The notes under the pieces are model-generated. The model was not told the DNA's origin. It searched no databases and worked only from the letters and a program-made list of their open reading frames with translations. Shown in pieces: positions 1 to 7,019 of a stretch of 10,903 nt of DNA. Origin of the DNA: Candidatus Saccharimonadales bacterium (lineage in GTDB: Bacteria > Patescibacteriota > Saccharimonadia > UBA4664 > SCTI01); the NCBI GenBank assembly GCA_030150485.1, contig JASLFZ010000057.1, positions 1 through 10,903 on the forward strand. The letters are read 5' to 3'. The position numbers and the translations under genes were made by a program. Positions within the stretch are counted from its first letter, which is position 1; every line of letters begins with the position of its first letter.

Positions 1-7
1 AGGCAAG

Positions 8-208
8 GTGGTGGTGACCATTGGGCGGCTACTGGCCTTGATCGTTTTTTTGATTGGGCTGCTGGTGGTACCGGTTATTATTGGCGTAGTATTGCAAAAC
101 CTGACGCAGCTAAGCTTCTTCTCCATGCTGCTCCAAATTGCGGCCACGTTGATTGTGCTGCCAGTCGCAAATCTTTACCTTTATCGCTATTACCAGGCAC
201 TGCGATGA
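8..208 (+). CDS. Small two-helix membrane protein, possibly 5'-partial
   Basis: A 66-residue hydrophobic protein. Two membrane segments are visible, about residues 8-29 (LLALIVFLIGLLVVPVIIGV) and 38-57, joined by a short polar linker (QNLTQLSF). The C-terminus is short and basic/aromatic (YLYRYYQALR). The first usable start is a GTG in a run of three GTG codons at 8-16. The frame stays open to the left edge, so the true start may lie outside the window and the protein may be longer. Its TGA stop overlaps the ligA ATG (ATGA at 205-208), which suggests cotranscription and translational coupling with ligA. I do not recognise a family. An accessory membrane protein is all that can be said. Confidence 0.6.
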   Translation: MVVTIGRLLALIVFLIGLLVVPVIIGVVLQNLTQLSFFSMLLQIAATLIVLPVANLYLYRYYQALR

Positions 209-2232
209 CCCAGGCCGAGGCCGCCGAGCGTATTGCCAAGCTGCGCGAGCAGATCAACGAGTATCGCTACCAGTACCACGTGCTCGACACCTCGATTATG
301 AGCGAGGCTGCCGCTGATAGCTTAAAGCACGAGTTAAGCCAGCTAGAGGAAAAGTTTCCCGCGCTGATTACCCCCGATTCGCCAACACAGCGGGTGGCGG
401 GAGCGCCGAGCGCTAAGTTTGTAGCGGTGGCACATCGAACCCCCATGCTGAGCCTTAACGATGTATTTGATCAGACCGAGACCGAGGCGTGGCTGGAGCG
501 AGTCAAGAAGTTGACGCCCGATTTTGATGGCGAGCTGTACGCCGAGATTAAAATGGATGGACTGGCGGCCGCCTTAATTTACGAGGATGGTGTGTTTACG
601 CAGGGGCTAACTCGCGGCGATGGCCGCACCGGCGAGGACGTCACCCTAAGCCTCCGCACCATTGAGGCGGTACCATTGCGCTTGCGGCACGATGCCGGCG
701 CGCCCAGCGAGGTGTATCGTGGCCGTTTTGAAGTTCGCGGCGAGGTGTTGATGTATAAGAGCGTGTTTGCGCGCCTGAACGCGGCGCGCGAGGCCGCCGG
801 CAAACCCCTATTTGCGAACCCGCGCAACACCGCAGCGGGGGCGATTCGCCAGCTGGATCCGCGGCTGGTGGCCGAGCGCCAGCTGAGCTTCCATGTTTAT
901 AGCGTCGTGACCCCTAACGACGTGGTAATGACACACGCAGCCGAGCACGCGCTGGCGGCAAAGCTGGGGTTTAAGGTCGAGCCGAACAGCCAGGTGGTTA
1001 AAGGCATTAAGGGAGCGATGGTGTTTACCGAGCAGTGGGAGGAGAAGCGCAAGGAGCTGCCTTATGGCACGGATGGGGTGGTGTTTACCGTTAACAACAC
1101 TACCGTGTATCGACGACTGGGCGTCGTAGGCAAGGCCCCGCGTGGCTCAGCGGCGTTTAAGTTCCCGGCCGAGCAGGCCACTACGAAGGTGAAAGATATT
1201 ATGGTTAGTATTGGCCGCACTGGCGCCGCCACGCCGTTCGCGGTGCTCGAGCCGGTGCTGATTGCTGGCAGCACGGTGCAGATGGCAACATTGCACAACG
1301 CGGGCGAGGTGGCGCGCAAAGATATCCGAGCCGGCGACACGGTGATCGTCCAAAAGGCTGGCGATATTATTCCGGAGGTGGTCGAAAGCTTGCCCAAGCT
1401 GCGCACTGGTAAAGAGGTGGTGTTCAAGATGCCGCAGAACTGCCCGGTCTGCGGCCACCCGCTATTCAAGGAGCCGCACGCGGCGGTGTGGCGGTGCATC
1501 AACTTTGACTGCCCGGCGCTGGAGTGGGGGCGTATCGTCCACTTCTCCAGCAAGGATGCCTACGACATTGAGGGGATGGGCGAAAAAAACGTGGCGGCGT
1601 TACTGGAGGCCGGCCTCATTAAGGATGCGGCGGACTTATTTACCTTGACCTATGAGCAGGTGGTTGAGCTGGATCGTTTTGCGGCGATTTCCGCGCGCAA
1701 GCTGGTTGAGAACATTCAGGCTAAAAAGACGATTAGTTTCGATCGCTTTATCTATGCACTGGGTATTCGGCACGTTGGCCAGCAGACGGCTCGCGATCTG
1801 GCGGATCACTTTGGTGCGCTGGAGGCCTTTCGGGCGGCTACGCTGGAAGAGCTCCAGGATGTGCCGGGTATCGGCGTGGTGGTGGCGGCGAGCGTTCACG
1901 AGTGGCTGAACTCCGAGCGCCATCAAGGGTTTTTGCAGAAGCTGCACGATAATGGGGTGCGGCCGCAAGCGGTTAAGCACGTGGAGGGTCCGCTGACAGG
2001 CAAGAGCTTTGTGATTACGGGTACGCTGAGCGCGTTTAGCCGGGAAGAGGGCGGCACGCGCATCGCAGCGCTCGGTGGCAAGCTACAAAACAGCGTCACA
2101 AAAGATACGACCTACTTAGTAATTGGTGATGATCCTGGTGACAGCAAGGTCAAGCAGGCGCAAAAATACGGAACCGAGCAAATTGATGAAGAGGCGCTTC
2201 TCAAGCTGCTTAAATCAGTGAGACCCTCGTAA
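205..2232 (+). CDS. ligA: NAD+-dependent DNA ligase LigA
   Basis: Seals nicks in DNA using NAD+ in replication and repair; cytoplasmic. At 675 residues it is full length for the family. Domain order: Ia, about 1-70 (YHVLD at 24-28); nucleotidyltransferase, about 71-325, with adenylated Lys116 in KMDG, TRGDG at 136-140, FEVRGE at 175-180, NPRNTAAG at 205-212 and motif V AFKFP (Lys319); OB fold, about 326-405; zinc finger with Cys413, Cys416, Cys431 and Cys436; helix-hairpin-helix domain, about 450-590; BRCT domain, about 595-670. Oddities: in domain Ia the usual D-A-E-Y-D is EAAAD (residues 34-38), so the NMN-contacting Tyr is Ala37; in motif IV the usual DGVVIKVN is DGVVFTVN, with Thr295 where E. 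coli has Lys290. The ATG overlaps the preceding gene's stop (ATGA) and there is only a weak AGG upstream, consistent with coupled translation. The last codons and the stop lie inside a hairpin. Identification is secure; the substitutions look lineage-specific, since the frame is intact. Confidence 0.98.
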   Translation: MTQAEAAERIAKLREQINEYRYQYHVLDTSIMSEAAADSLKHELSQLEEKFPALITPDSPTQRVAGAPSAKFVAVAHRTPMLSLNDVFDQTETEAWLERVKKLTPDFDGELYAEIKMDGLAAALIYEDGVFTQGLTRGDGRTGEDVTLSLRTIEAVPLRLRHDAGAPSEVYRGRFEVRGEVLMYKSVFARLNAAREAAGKPLFANPRNTAAGAIRQLDPRLVAERQLSFHVYSVVTPNDVVMTHAAEHALAAKLGFKVEPNSQVVKGIKGAMVFTEQWEEKRKELPYGTDGVVFTVNNTTVYRRLGVVGKAPRGSAAFKFPAEQATTKVKDIMVSIGRTGAATPFAVLEPVLIAGSTVQMATLHNAGEVARKDIRAGDTVIVQKAGDIIPEVVESLPKLRTGKEVVFKMPQNCPVCGHPLFKEPHAAVWRCINFDCPALEWGRIVHFSSKDAYDIEGMGEKNVAALLEAGLIKDAADLFTLTYEQVVELDRFAAISARKLVENIQAKKTISFDRFIYALGIRHVGQQTARDLADHFGALEAFRAATLEELQDVPGIGVVVAASVHEWLNSERHQGFLQKLHDNGVRPQAVKHVEGPLTGKSFVITGTLSAFSREEGGTRIAALGGKLQNSVTKDTTYLVIGDDPGDSKVKQAQKYGTEQIDEEALLKLLKSVRPS

Positions 2233-2243
2233 GAGGGTCTCAC
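2218..2243. terminator. Perfect 11-bp hairpin with GTAA loop at the ligA stop
   Basis: The arms GTGAGACCCTC (2218-2228) and GAGGGTCTCAC (2233-2243) pair perfectly around a four-base loop GTAA (2229-2232). The loop holds the ligA stop codon TAA (2230-2232). As RNA the loop is a GNRA-type tetraloop closed by C-G, a very stable arrangement. No clear U-tract follows on the plus strand (AAGGGTCGTTGTTG). On the minus strand the hairpin is followed by TGATTTAAG. It lies between the convergent ends of ligA and the 2277-2669 gene, so a two-way terminator or 3'-end-stabilising hairpin is the simplest reading. Termination itself is inferred. Confidence 0.65.
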
Positions 2244-2276
2244 AAGGGTCGTTGTTGAGAGGGCCGCTGAAAGCAG

Positions 2277-2669
2277 CTAGTCTGGCAGGCCGTATCCACG
2301 TCGCGAAGGTTTGGCGGGTCGTTTTTTGAACGCGGACAGATCTGGTGGTTTGGGTGGCCCCGGATCTTTAACTGCTAGGGGCACTGGTATTTTTACATCT
2401 GTGGGATGACTAACGATTTCCAGCCAGGAGTTTGTTCTATGGACCTCTATCTGACAGAAGAAAACCCCTTTCCTAACAAGTTCATCTTGAAGCTCCTGGG
2501 CGAGGCCTGTAAGGCCAAGCTGGGTGTCAACCTGCCAGCCGCTTGCTCGAGTCACCGTGGTGGGAACTACGACTGAGCCAGTGGTTGTGAACTGAGTAGA
2601 TGCCGCGGCCAAATCCGTGAGGGCTTGCCCGTAGATACTGCCACGCTCGATAGCGGCTGTAATGCTCAT
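2277..2669 (-). CDS. Hypothetical protein, proline/lysine-rich C-terminus
   Basis: A 130-residue soluble protein that I do not recognise. The N-terminal half is rich in Thr, Ser, Ala and Val (about residues 20-42) and has no signal peptide or membrane helix. A middle region (about 48-92: LGLTGLAQELQDELVRKGVFF, then CQIEVHRTNSWLEIVSH) looks like one amphipathic helix followed by beta strands, so a small alpha/beta fold is plausible. The C-terminal 35 residues are Pro/Lys/Arg-rich and probably disordered (PGPPKPPDLSAFKKRPAKP). The start is supported by an AGGAG seven bases upstream and a strong promoter. It is transcribed against ligA and divergently from gatC, so it is monocistronic. The dedicated signals argue that it is a real gene; its function is unknown. 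Confidence 0.75.
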   Translation of the reverse strand: MSITAAIERGSIYGQALTDLAAASTQFTTTGSVVVPTTVTRASGWQVDTQLGLTGLAQELQDELVRKGVFFCQIEVHRTNSWLEIVSHPTDVKIPVPLAVKDPGPPKPPDLSAFKKRPAKPSRRGYGLPD

Positions 2670-2674
2670 AGTTA

Positions 2675-2732
2675 CGCTCCTTTGGAGGGGAATCCGGTAG
2701 CACTACTATATATCTTAATAACTATTTGTCAA
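2675..2732 (-). promoter_or_regulatory. Promoter and Shine-Dalgarno for the 2277-2669 gene
   Basis: Read on the minus strand: TTGACA (2732-2727), a 16-base spacer, then TATAGT (2710-2705). That is a consensus -35 and a -10 with one mismatch. The predicted start of transcription is near 2698, giving a leader of about 29 bases that contains AAAGGAG seven bases before the ATG. This is the best sigma70-type promoter in the window. Confidence 0.75.
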
Positions 2733-2753
2733 TATGCTACTCACCTGGAAGTT

Positions 2754-2788
2754 TTGCTCCGCTAACCTAAAATCGCTACAATAGGCGC
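2754..2788 (+). promoter_or_regulatory. gatC operon promoter, predicted leaderless
   Basis: A -10 box TACAAT lies at 2777-2782 with a partial -35 TTGCTC at 2754-2759 (17-base spacer). The -10 ends only six bases before the gatC ATG at 2789, so the usual +1 position falls on or next to the A of the start codon. No Shine-Dalgarno sequence is positioned to serve that ATG; the only AGG is three bases away. This predicts a leaderless mRNA. The geometry matches the box upstream of dnaE. Confidence 0.6.
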
Positions 2789-3094
2789 ATGTCAAAGATT
2801 ACCCCAGACGAGGTGCGACGGATTGCAGCGCTCGCAAGCATTGGCGTTGAGGACGACGAGGTTGAGCGGATGGCTCGTGAGCTCGACCACATTATGGGCT
2901 TTGTCGAGCAGCTGCAGACGGTTGATACGGCACGTGTTGAACCGACCGACCAGGTTACTGGGCTGGTGGATGTCTGGCGGCCAGATACAGTGTATGCGGC
3001 GGCGGAAAAGTTGAGCCGGGATGAGTTGCTCGCCAACGCACCGGATCAGCAGGATGGCTTTTTTAAAGTAAGACGCGTGCTCAACAATGATTGA
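2789..3094 (+). CDS. gatC: Asp/Glu-tRNA amidotransferase subunit C
   Basis: A 101-residue GatC, the small subunit that wraps around GatA and GatB in the GatCAB tRNA-dependent amidotransferase. Family hallmarks are visible: an N-terminal helical segment (ITPDEVRRIAALASI), then ELDHIMGFVEQLQTVDT at about 31-47 and V-EPTDQV at 50-56, and the C-terminal NAPDQQDGFFKVRRVL at about 83-98. The C-terminal motif has Arg where many homologues have Pro (FKVP). Length is normal. It opens a tightly packed operon and overlaps gatA by eight bases. The start sits six bases after a -10 box, so initiation is probably leaderless. Confidence 0.95.
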   Translation: MSKITPDEVRRIAALASIGVEDDEVERMARELDHIMGFVEQLQTVDTARVEPTDQVTGLVDVWRPDTVYAAAEKLSRDELLANAPDQQDGFFKVRRVLNND

Positions 3095-4511
3095 CCTGCG
3101 CCGACCGATTGCCGATATTGTGGCCGATGTACATAAGGGTAAGCTCAGCGCAGTCGAGCTGGTGACGGCCAGCTTAGCTGCTATCGAGAAAGCGGCGGAC
3201 TATCATGCGGTGCTTGAGGTAAGTGAGGCAGCGCTGGCGCGGGCTAAAGATATTGATGCCGGGGATAAAAAAGGTCGATTGGCGGGTATCCCTTTTATCG
3301 CCAAAGACAACTTTTTGACACACAGTACGCACACGACGGCATCGAGTAATATACTTAAATCCTTTAAGGCGCCTTATCAGGCGACCGTGATCGAAAAGCT
3401 TGAGGCCGAGGGCGCTATTATGGTGGCTAAGGCCAACCTGGATGCGTTTGCGCATGGCACTTCGACCGAGAATAGCGACTTTGGACCGACGAAAAACCCG
3501 GTCGATAAAACCCGGGTGCCGGGTGGGTCCTCGGGCGGCTCGGCGGCGGCCGTGGCTCTGGGCCTGGCCTGCTTTGCCACCGGAACCGATACCGGCAGTT
3601 CCATTCGCATACCGGCCAGCTTTTGCGGCGTGGTGGGGATGATGCCAAGCTACGGCTTGATAAGCCGCTACGGTGTGGTGGCCATGGGCAGCTCGTTCGA
3701 TACTATGGGCGCCCTGACCAATCATACGGTGGATATGTCGCTACTCATTGACATCATGGCCGGCAAAGATCCACGAGATGCTACCACCGTAGAACGCGCC
3801 AAAAGCTATGTTGATCAGCTCGACACCAACCTGAAAGGCAAAAAGGTCGGACTGGTCAAAGAGTACTTGGCCGAGGGTACCGATCCTGGCGTAAAGAAGG
3901 TTATCCTAGAGGCAGTTGACAAAATGAGGGCAGCGGGTGCTGAAATTATCGAAGTAAGTTTGCCTACTGCCGCGGAGCTGGCCTTGGCCTGTTACTACGT
4001 TTTAGTGCCGGCCGAGATCAGCTCTAACCTGGCGCGCTACGATGGCATCCGCTACGGGCACAGCTCTGCTAAAGCCACAACCCTGCAAGATACCTACCTC
4101 CTAAGCCGCAGCGAAGGCTTTGGTGCCGAGGCTAAGCGCCGCATCTTAATCGGCACGTATGTTCTGAGTAGCGGCTACTATGACGCTTACTACAAGCAGG
4201 CTCAAAAGGTCCGGACGCTGCTGATCGGCGAGTTTCAGGAAATGTTCAAGCAGGTAGACTTTTTGATTGGGCCGAATGCGCCCATGCCGGCGTTCAAGAT
4301 AGGTGAGCGCACCCAGGACCCCTTGCAAATGTATCTGGCTGATATCTGCACGGTGGCAGTTAACTTGGTAGGAAGTACGGCTATGAGTGTGCCGGCGGGC
4401 GAGACCGAGGGCTTGCCGGTGGGATTGCAGATTATCGCTCCGCAACGCGGCGAGCGCGAGCTGCTGGGGGCGGCCCAGGCCGTCGAGGACCTGCTCGGAG
4501 CAGCCGTATGA
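3087..4511 (+). CDS. gatA: Asp/Glu-tRNA amidotransferase subunit A
   Basis: The glutaminase subunit of GatCAB: it releases ammonia from glutamine and channels it to GatB. At 474 residues it is full length. The amidase-signature triad is present: Lys73 (IPFIAKDNF), cis-Ser148 in GGSSGGS, and nucleophile Ser172. Residues matching the glutamine-binding positions described for S. aureus GatA are also present: Tyr303, Arg352 (RSEGFGAEAKRR) and Asp419. The block around the nucleophile is unusual, DTGSSIRIPAS rather than DTGGSIRQPAS, and GMMPSYG replaces the common GLKPTYG. The start codon overlaps the gatC end by eight bases and I see no good ribosome binding site, so coupled translation is likely. 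The gene ends in ATGA overlap with the next gene. Identification is secure. Confidence 0.97.
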   Translation: MIDLRRPIADIVADVHKGKLSAVELVTASLAAIEKAADYHAVLEVSEAALARAKDIDAGDKKGRLAGIPFIAKDNFLTHSTHTTASSNILKSFKAPYQATVIEKLEAEGAIMVAKANLDAFAHGTSTENSDFGPTKNPVDKTRVPGGSSGGSAAAVALGLACFATGTDTGSSIRIPASFCGVVGMMPSYGLISRYGVVAMGSSFDTMGALTNHTVDMSLLIDIMAGKDPRDATTVERAKSYVDQLDTNLKGKKVGLVKEYLAEGTDPGVKKVILEAVDKMRAAGAEIIEVSLPTAAELALACYYVLVPAEISSNLARYDGIRYGHSSAKATTLQDTYLLSRSEGFGAEAKRRILIGTYVLSSGYYDAYYKQAQKVRTLLIGEFQEMFKQVDFLIGPNAPMPAFKIGERTQDPLQMYLADICTVAVNLVGSTAMSVPAGETEGLPVGLQIIAPQRGERELLGAAQAVEDLLGAAV

Positions 4512-4945
4512 CAGGACTAATTCTTCTGATCGTGGTATTGGCGGCCGCACTGCTGCTTTTTGCGGTCGTGAGCGGTGCTGGCGCTCAAAAACCGCGACGT
4601 AATCGTCGCTCCGCTAATCGCGTTGGCGGCGTCGACCGCGAGTTTGTGGCGCGAAGGTGGGCTGAAATCGAGAGCAAGGCTGGCGGTGGGGCGCTGGCGT
4701 CGGCGGTCAGCGAGGCCGATAAGCTGCTGGATTACGCGCTCAAACAGTCGGGCGTGCGCGGTGAAACCATGGGCGAGCGCTTGAAAAACTCGGGTAGCCG
4801 GTTTAGCAACATGAACGCCATTTGGTCGGCGCACAAGCTGCGCAACACGTTGGCCCACGAGGCCGAGTTTGACTTAGTTCCCTCTGTGGCACGCGAGGCG
4901 ATTGCGAGCTTCCGCCAGGGTTTGCAGGATTTGGGGGCGCTGTGA
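4508..4945 (+). CDS. Membrane-anchored HEPN-like domain protein
   Basis: A 145-residue protein with one N-terminal membrane helix (about residues 3-23, LILLIVVLAAALLLFAVV) followed by a basic stretch (KPRRNRRSANR). By the positive-inside rule the rest lies in the cytoplasm. Residues about 43-145 look all-helical. They contain the segment AHKLRNTLAHE, in which Arg112-Asn113-x3-His117 fits the R-polar-x3-H motif of HEPN domains. Many HEPN proteins are RNases or RNA-binding; catalysis here is not shown. The ATG overlaps the gatA stop (ATGA), with GGAG seven bases upstream, and the stop overlaps the next start (GTGA). It therefore lies within the gatCAB operon between gatA and gatB. I recall similar RN-x3-HE proteins in CPR genomes, but function is unknown. 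A scaffolding or nucleotide-binding role is an alternative. Confidence 0.8.
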   Translation: MTGLILLIVVLAAALLLFAVVSGAGAQKPRRNRRSANRVGGVDREFVARRWAEIESKAGGGALASAVSEADKLLDYALKQSGVRGETMGERLKNSGSRFSNMNAIWSAHKLRNTLAHEAEFDLVPSVAREAIASFRQGLQDLGAL

Positions 4946-5532
4946 AAACGGTTTATTTTGTCCGCCATGGCGAGAGCGAGGCGAACTCTTCCAACGTGTT
5001 TAGTATGCCTACGGCCATAATTCCACTGACGCAGCTTGGTCGTGAGCAGGCCACAGCCACCGGCAAGCTGATGGCCTCTCAAGGTATAACCCTCCAGGCG
5101 ATTATTAGCAGCACCTTGATCCGCGCTCGCTCTACGGCCGAGCTGGCCGCTCAGGAGGTTGGGTTTGAGCCTGAAAAGGTCGAGACCGATGAACGTCTCG
5201 TCGAAATTGAGTGTGGTAGGTTTAACGACATGGAGTTTACGCCGGAAAACGAGCGCAAGCGTAACGAGCAGTACATGATCAAGGGAAACGAGTACGGCGT
5301 GGAGTACATTGGGGATTTAGTTAGGCGGACGGAAAGCTTTAAGGCCGAGCTCGAGAAGCGCCCCGAGGACACTATCTTGGTGGTGGGGCACGGCTTTTCG
5401 GGCCGCGCGCTGCGGAGGTTGTTCGCGGGAGTGGAGCAGACTACACCGATGCCAAAAATGCACAACGCCGAGCTTATGCAGCTGTATCCGTATGCTGAGA
5501 TTACCGACCCGGATAGAAAGAGAATCCTATGA
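4942..5532 (+). CDS. Histidine phosphatase family protein (PGAM-like)
   Basis: A 196-residue member of the histidine phosphatase superfamily, branch 1. The phosphorylated His9 lies in VRHGES (Arg8, Gly10, Glu11). SSTLIRARSTAE provides Arg61, LVEIE provides Glu88, and VVGHG provides the second catalytic His150, so the active site is complete. The substrate cannot be read from sequence. Relatives include cofactor-dependent phosphoglycerate mutases, CobC/alpha-ribazole phosphatases, PhoE-type broad phosphatases and nucleotide or sugar-phosphate phosphatases. The GTG start overlaps the stop of the HEPN-like gene (GTGA) and the TGA stop overlaps the gatB ATG. A G-rich stretch just upstream (GGGGG) may act as ribosome binding site. 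Its position inside the gatCAB operon suggests co-expression, not necessarily a shared pathway. Confidence 0.9.
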   Translation: MKTVYFVRHGESEANSSNVFSMPTAIIPLTQLGREQATATGKLMASQGITLQAIISSTLIRARSTAELAAQEVGFEPEKVETDERLVEIECGRFNDMEFTPENERKRNEQYMIKGNEYGVEYIGDLVRRTESFKAELEKRPEDTILVVGHGFSGRALRRLFAGVEQTTPMPKMHNAELMQLYPYAEITDPDRKRIL

Positions 5533-7019
5533 GTAAGTACGAAACCGTCGTTGGTATAGAAACGCACGTGCAGCTCGCCACTAAAAGTAAGCTGTTTTGT
5601 GGCTGCGATAACGATTCGCGCGCGGCGGAGCCTAACACGAATGTGTGTCCAGTGTGCCTGGGTTTCCCTGGCGCACTGCCGGTACTGAATGAGGGTGCCG
5701 TGAAGCTAGCGCTGCGGGCTGGGATCGTGCTGGAGGCTTACTACGATAAGCAAGGCAGCTACCCGAAGAAGTTTCATACCAAGTTCGACCGCAAGAACTA
5801 CTTTTACCCCGATAGCCCGATGAACTATCAGATTACGCAGTTTGACGAACCGATTATCGGCAAAGGCTACGTGGAGTTCCCGGTGGACGGTGTCGTGAAG
5901 CGGGTTGGCGTAACGCGAGCGCACCTGGAGGCCGATGCTGGCAAGCTGATCCATCCGCCTGGCGCCGACTACTCACTGGTAGACTTAAACCGCGCCGGCA
6001 CACCGCTACTCGAAATTGTTAGCGAGCCGGATATGCGCAGTGCGGCTGAGGCCAAAGCCTACGCGCAGGAGCTATACCACTTGATGCGCTACGCGGGCGT
6101 AAGTGACGCCAACCTTTACTACGGCAATCTGCGTTTTGACGTGAATGTCAGCTTGCGCCCCGTTGGCACCAAAGAGTTCGGGACGCGTACCGAGAGTAAA
6201 AACCTTAACTCATTTCGCGCTGTTGCCGGGGTGGTCGAGTACGAAACGAAGCGCCAGGCCGAGCTGCTCGATCGTGGCGAGAAGATCGTGCAGGAGACGC
6301 GCGGTTGGGATGAGGGTCGTGGCGTGACGTTTAGCCAGCGCACCAAGGAAGAGGCCCACGACTATCGCTATTTCCCGGAGCCAGATCTGCCGCCGCTCGT
6401 GATTACGGAAAAGATGCTGCGAGGTACTCAGGAGAAAATGCGTGCGGATAGTCAAGCCATTATGCCAAACGTAATTCGCAAAGCGCTAGGGGAGCTCAAG
6501 CTGCCGGCGCGGGAAATTGAGGCCCTCATAGAGTCACCTTATGAAGCACAGCAGGCGTGGAACTTAACTCTTGAGTCATTGGGAAGGTCCCAGATCAAAT
6601 TTGTATTCAACTGGCTTATCGGTGACCGGAAGCGACTCGAAGAGGAAAAGCAGCAGTCTTTTAAGGAATCAACCATAACGCTCAATAACCTCCTCAGAGT
6701 GGGGGGAATGGTAGAGAAGGGCGAGCTAAGCTCAACCAACGCCAAGGTCTTGATAGAGGCGTTGTGGGGCGATGGTGACCAGCCAGGCAAACCGATGGAG
6801 CTGGCTAAAAAGCTAGGTCTCATTCAGGTTTCCGATTCGGGAGCGCTGGAAAAAATTGTCGACGAGGTGATTGCCGAAAACCCAAAGCCGGTCGAGGAGT
6901 ATAAGGCTGGTGAGAAAAAGGTGCTGGGCTTCTTAGTGGGGCAGGTAATGAAGCGCTCTAAAGGCCAGGCCAACCCCCCGATGGTGAATGATATACTGAA
7001 GAAAAAATTAGGAGGTTAA
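5529..7019 (+). CDS. gatB: Asp/Glu-tRNA amidotransferase subunit B
   Basis: The subunit that binds the misacylated tRNA, activates its side-chain carboxylate with ATP and completes amidation. At 496 residues it is full length. The N-terminal catalytic cradle starts with VVGIETHVQL (Glu11 and His13 in the conserved metal/ATP motif). Cys24, Cys26, Cys40 and Cys43 form a CxC...CPxC zinc site as in many bacterial GatBs. Also visible are DLNRAGTPLLEIVSEPD (about 153-169), RTESKNLNSFRAV and HDYRYFPEPDLPPL. The last about 150 residues form the helical and YqeY-like tail that contacts the tRNA elbow. The usual HLEEDAGK reads HLEADAGK (132-139), with Ala135 for Glu. It starts inside the phosphatase stop (ATGA) with only a weak AG-rich stretch upstream, so it is probably coupled. 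Identification is secure. Confidence 0.97.
   Translation: MSKYETVVGIETHVQLATKSKLFCGCDNDSRAAEPNTNVCPVCLGFPGALPVLNEGAVKLALRAGIVLEAYYDKQGSYPKKFHTKFDRKNYFYPDSPMNYQITQFDEPIIGKGYVEFPVDGVVKRVGVTRAHLEADAGKLIHPPGADYSLVDLNRAGTPLLEIVSEPDMRSAAEAKAYAQELYHLMRYAGVSDANLYYGNLRFDVNVSLRPVGTKEFGTRTESKNLNSFRAVAGVVEYETKRQAELLDRGEKIVQETRGWDEGRGVTFSQRTKEEAHDYRYFPEPDLPPLVITEKMLRGTQEKMRADSQAIMPNVIRKALGELKLPAREIEALIESPYEAQQAWNLTLESLGRSQIKFVFNWLIGDRKRLEEEKQQSFKESTITLNNLLRVGGMVEKGELSSTNAKVLIEALWGDGDQPGKPMELAKKLGLIQVSDSGALEKIVDEVIAENPKPVEEYKAGEKKVLGFLVGQVMKRSKGQANPPMVNDILKKKLGG

Noticed and set aside
1062..1553. A 163-codon minus-strand open frame within ligA
   Set aside because: Overlaps the conserved motif IV through zinc-finger region of LigA on the other strand. 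Another minus-strand frame covers the same bases, which is typical of shadows.
3174..3725. A 183-codon minus-strand open frame within gatA
   Set aside because: Antisense to the conserved amidase signature. No ribosome binding site or domain is visible, and the composition (Arg/His/Gly) is that of a shadow frame.
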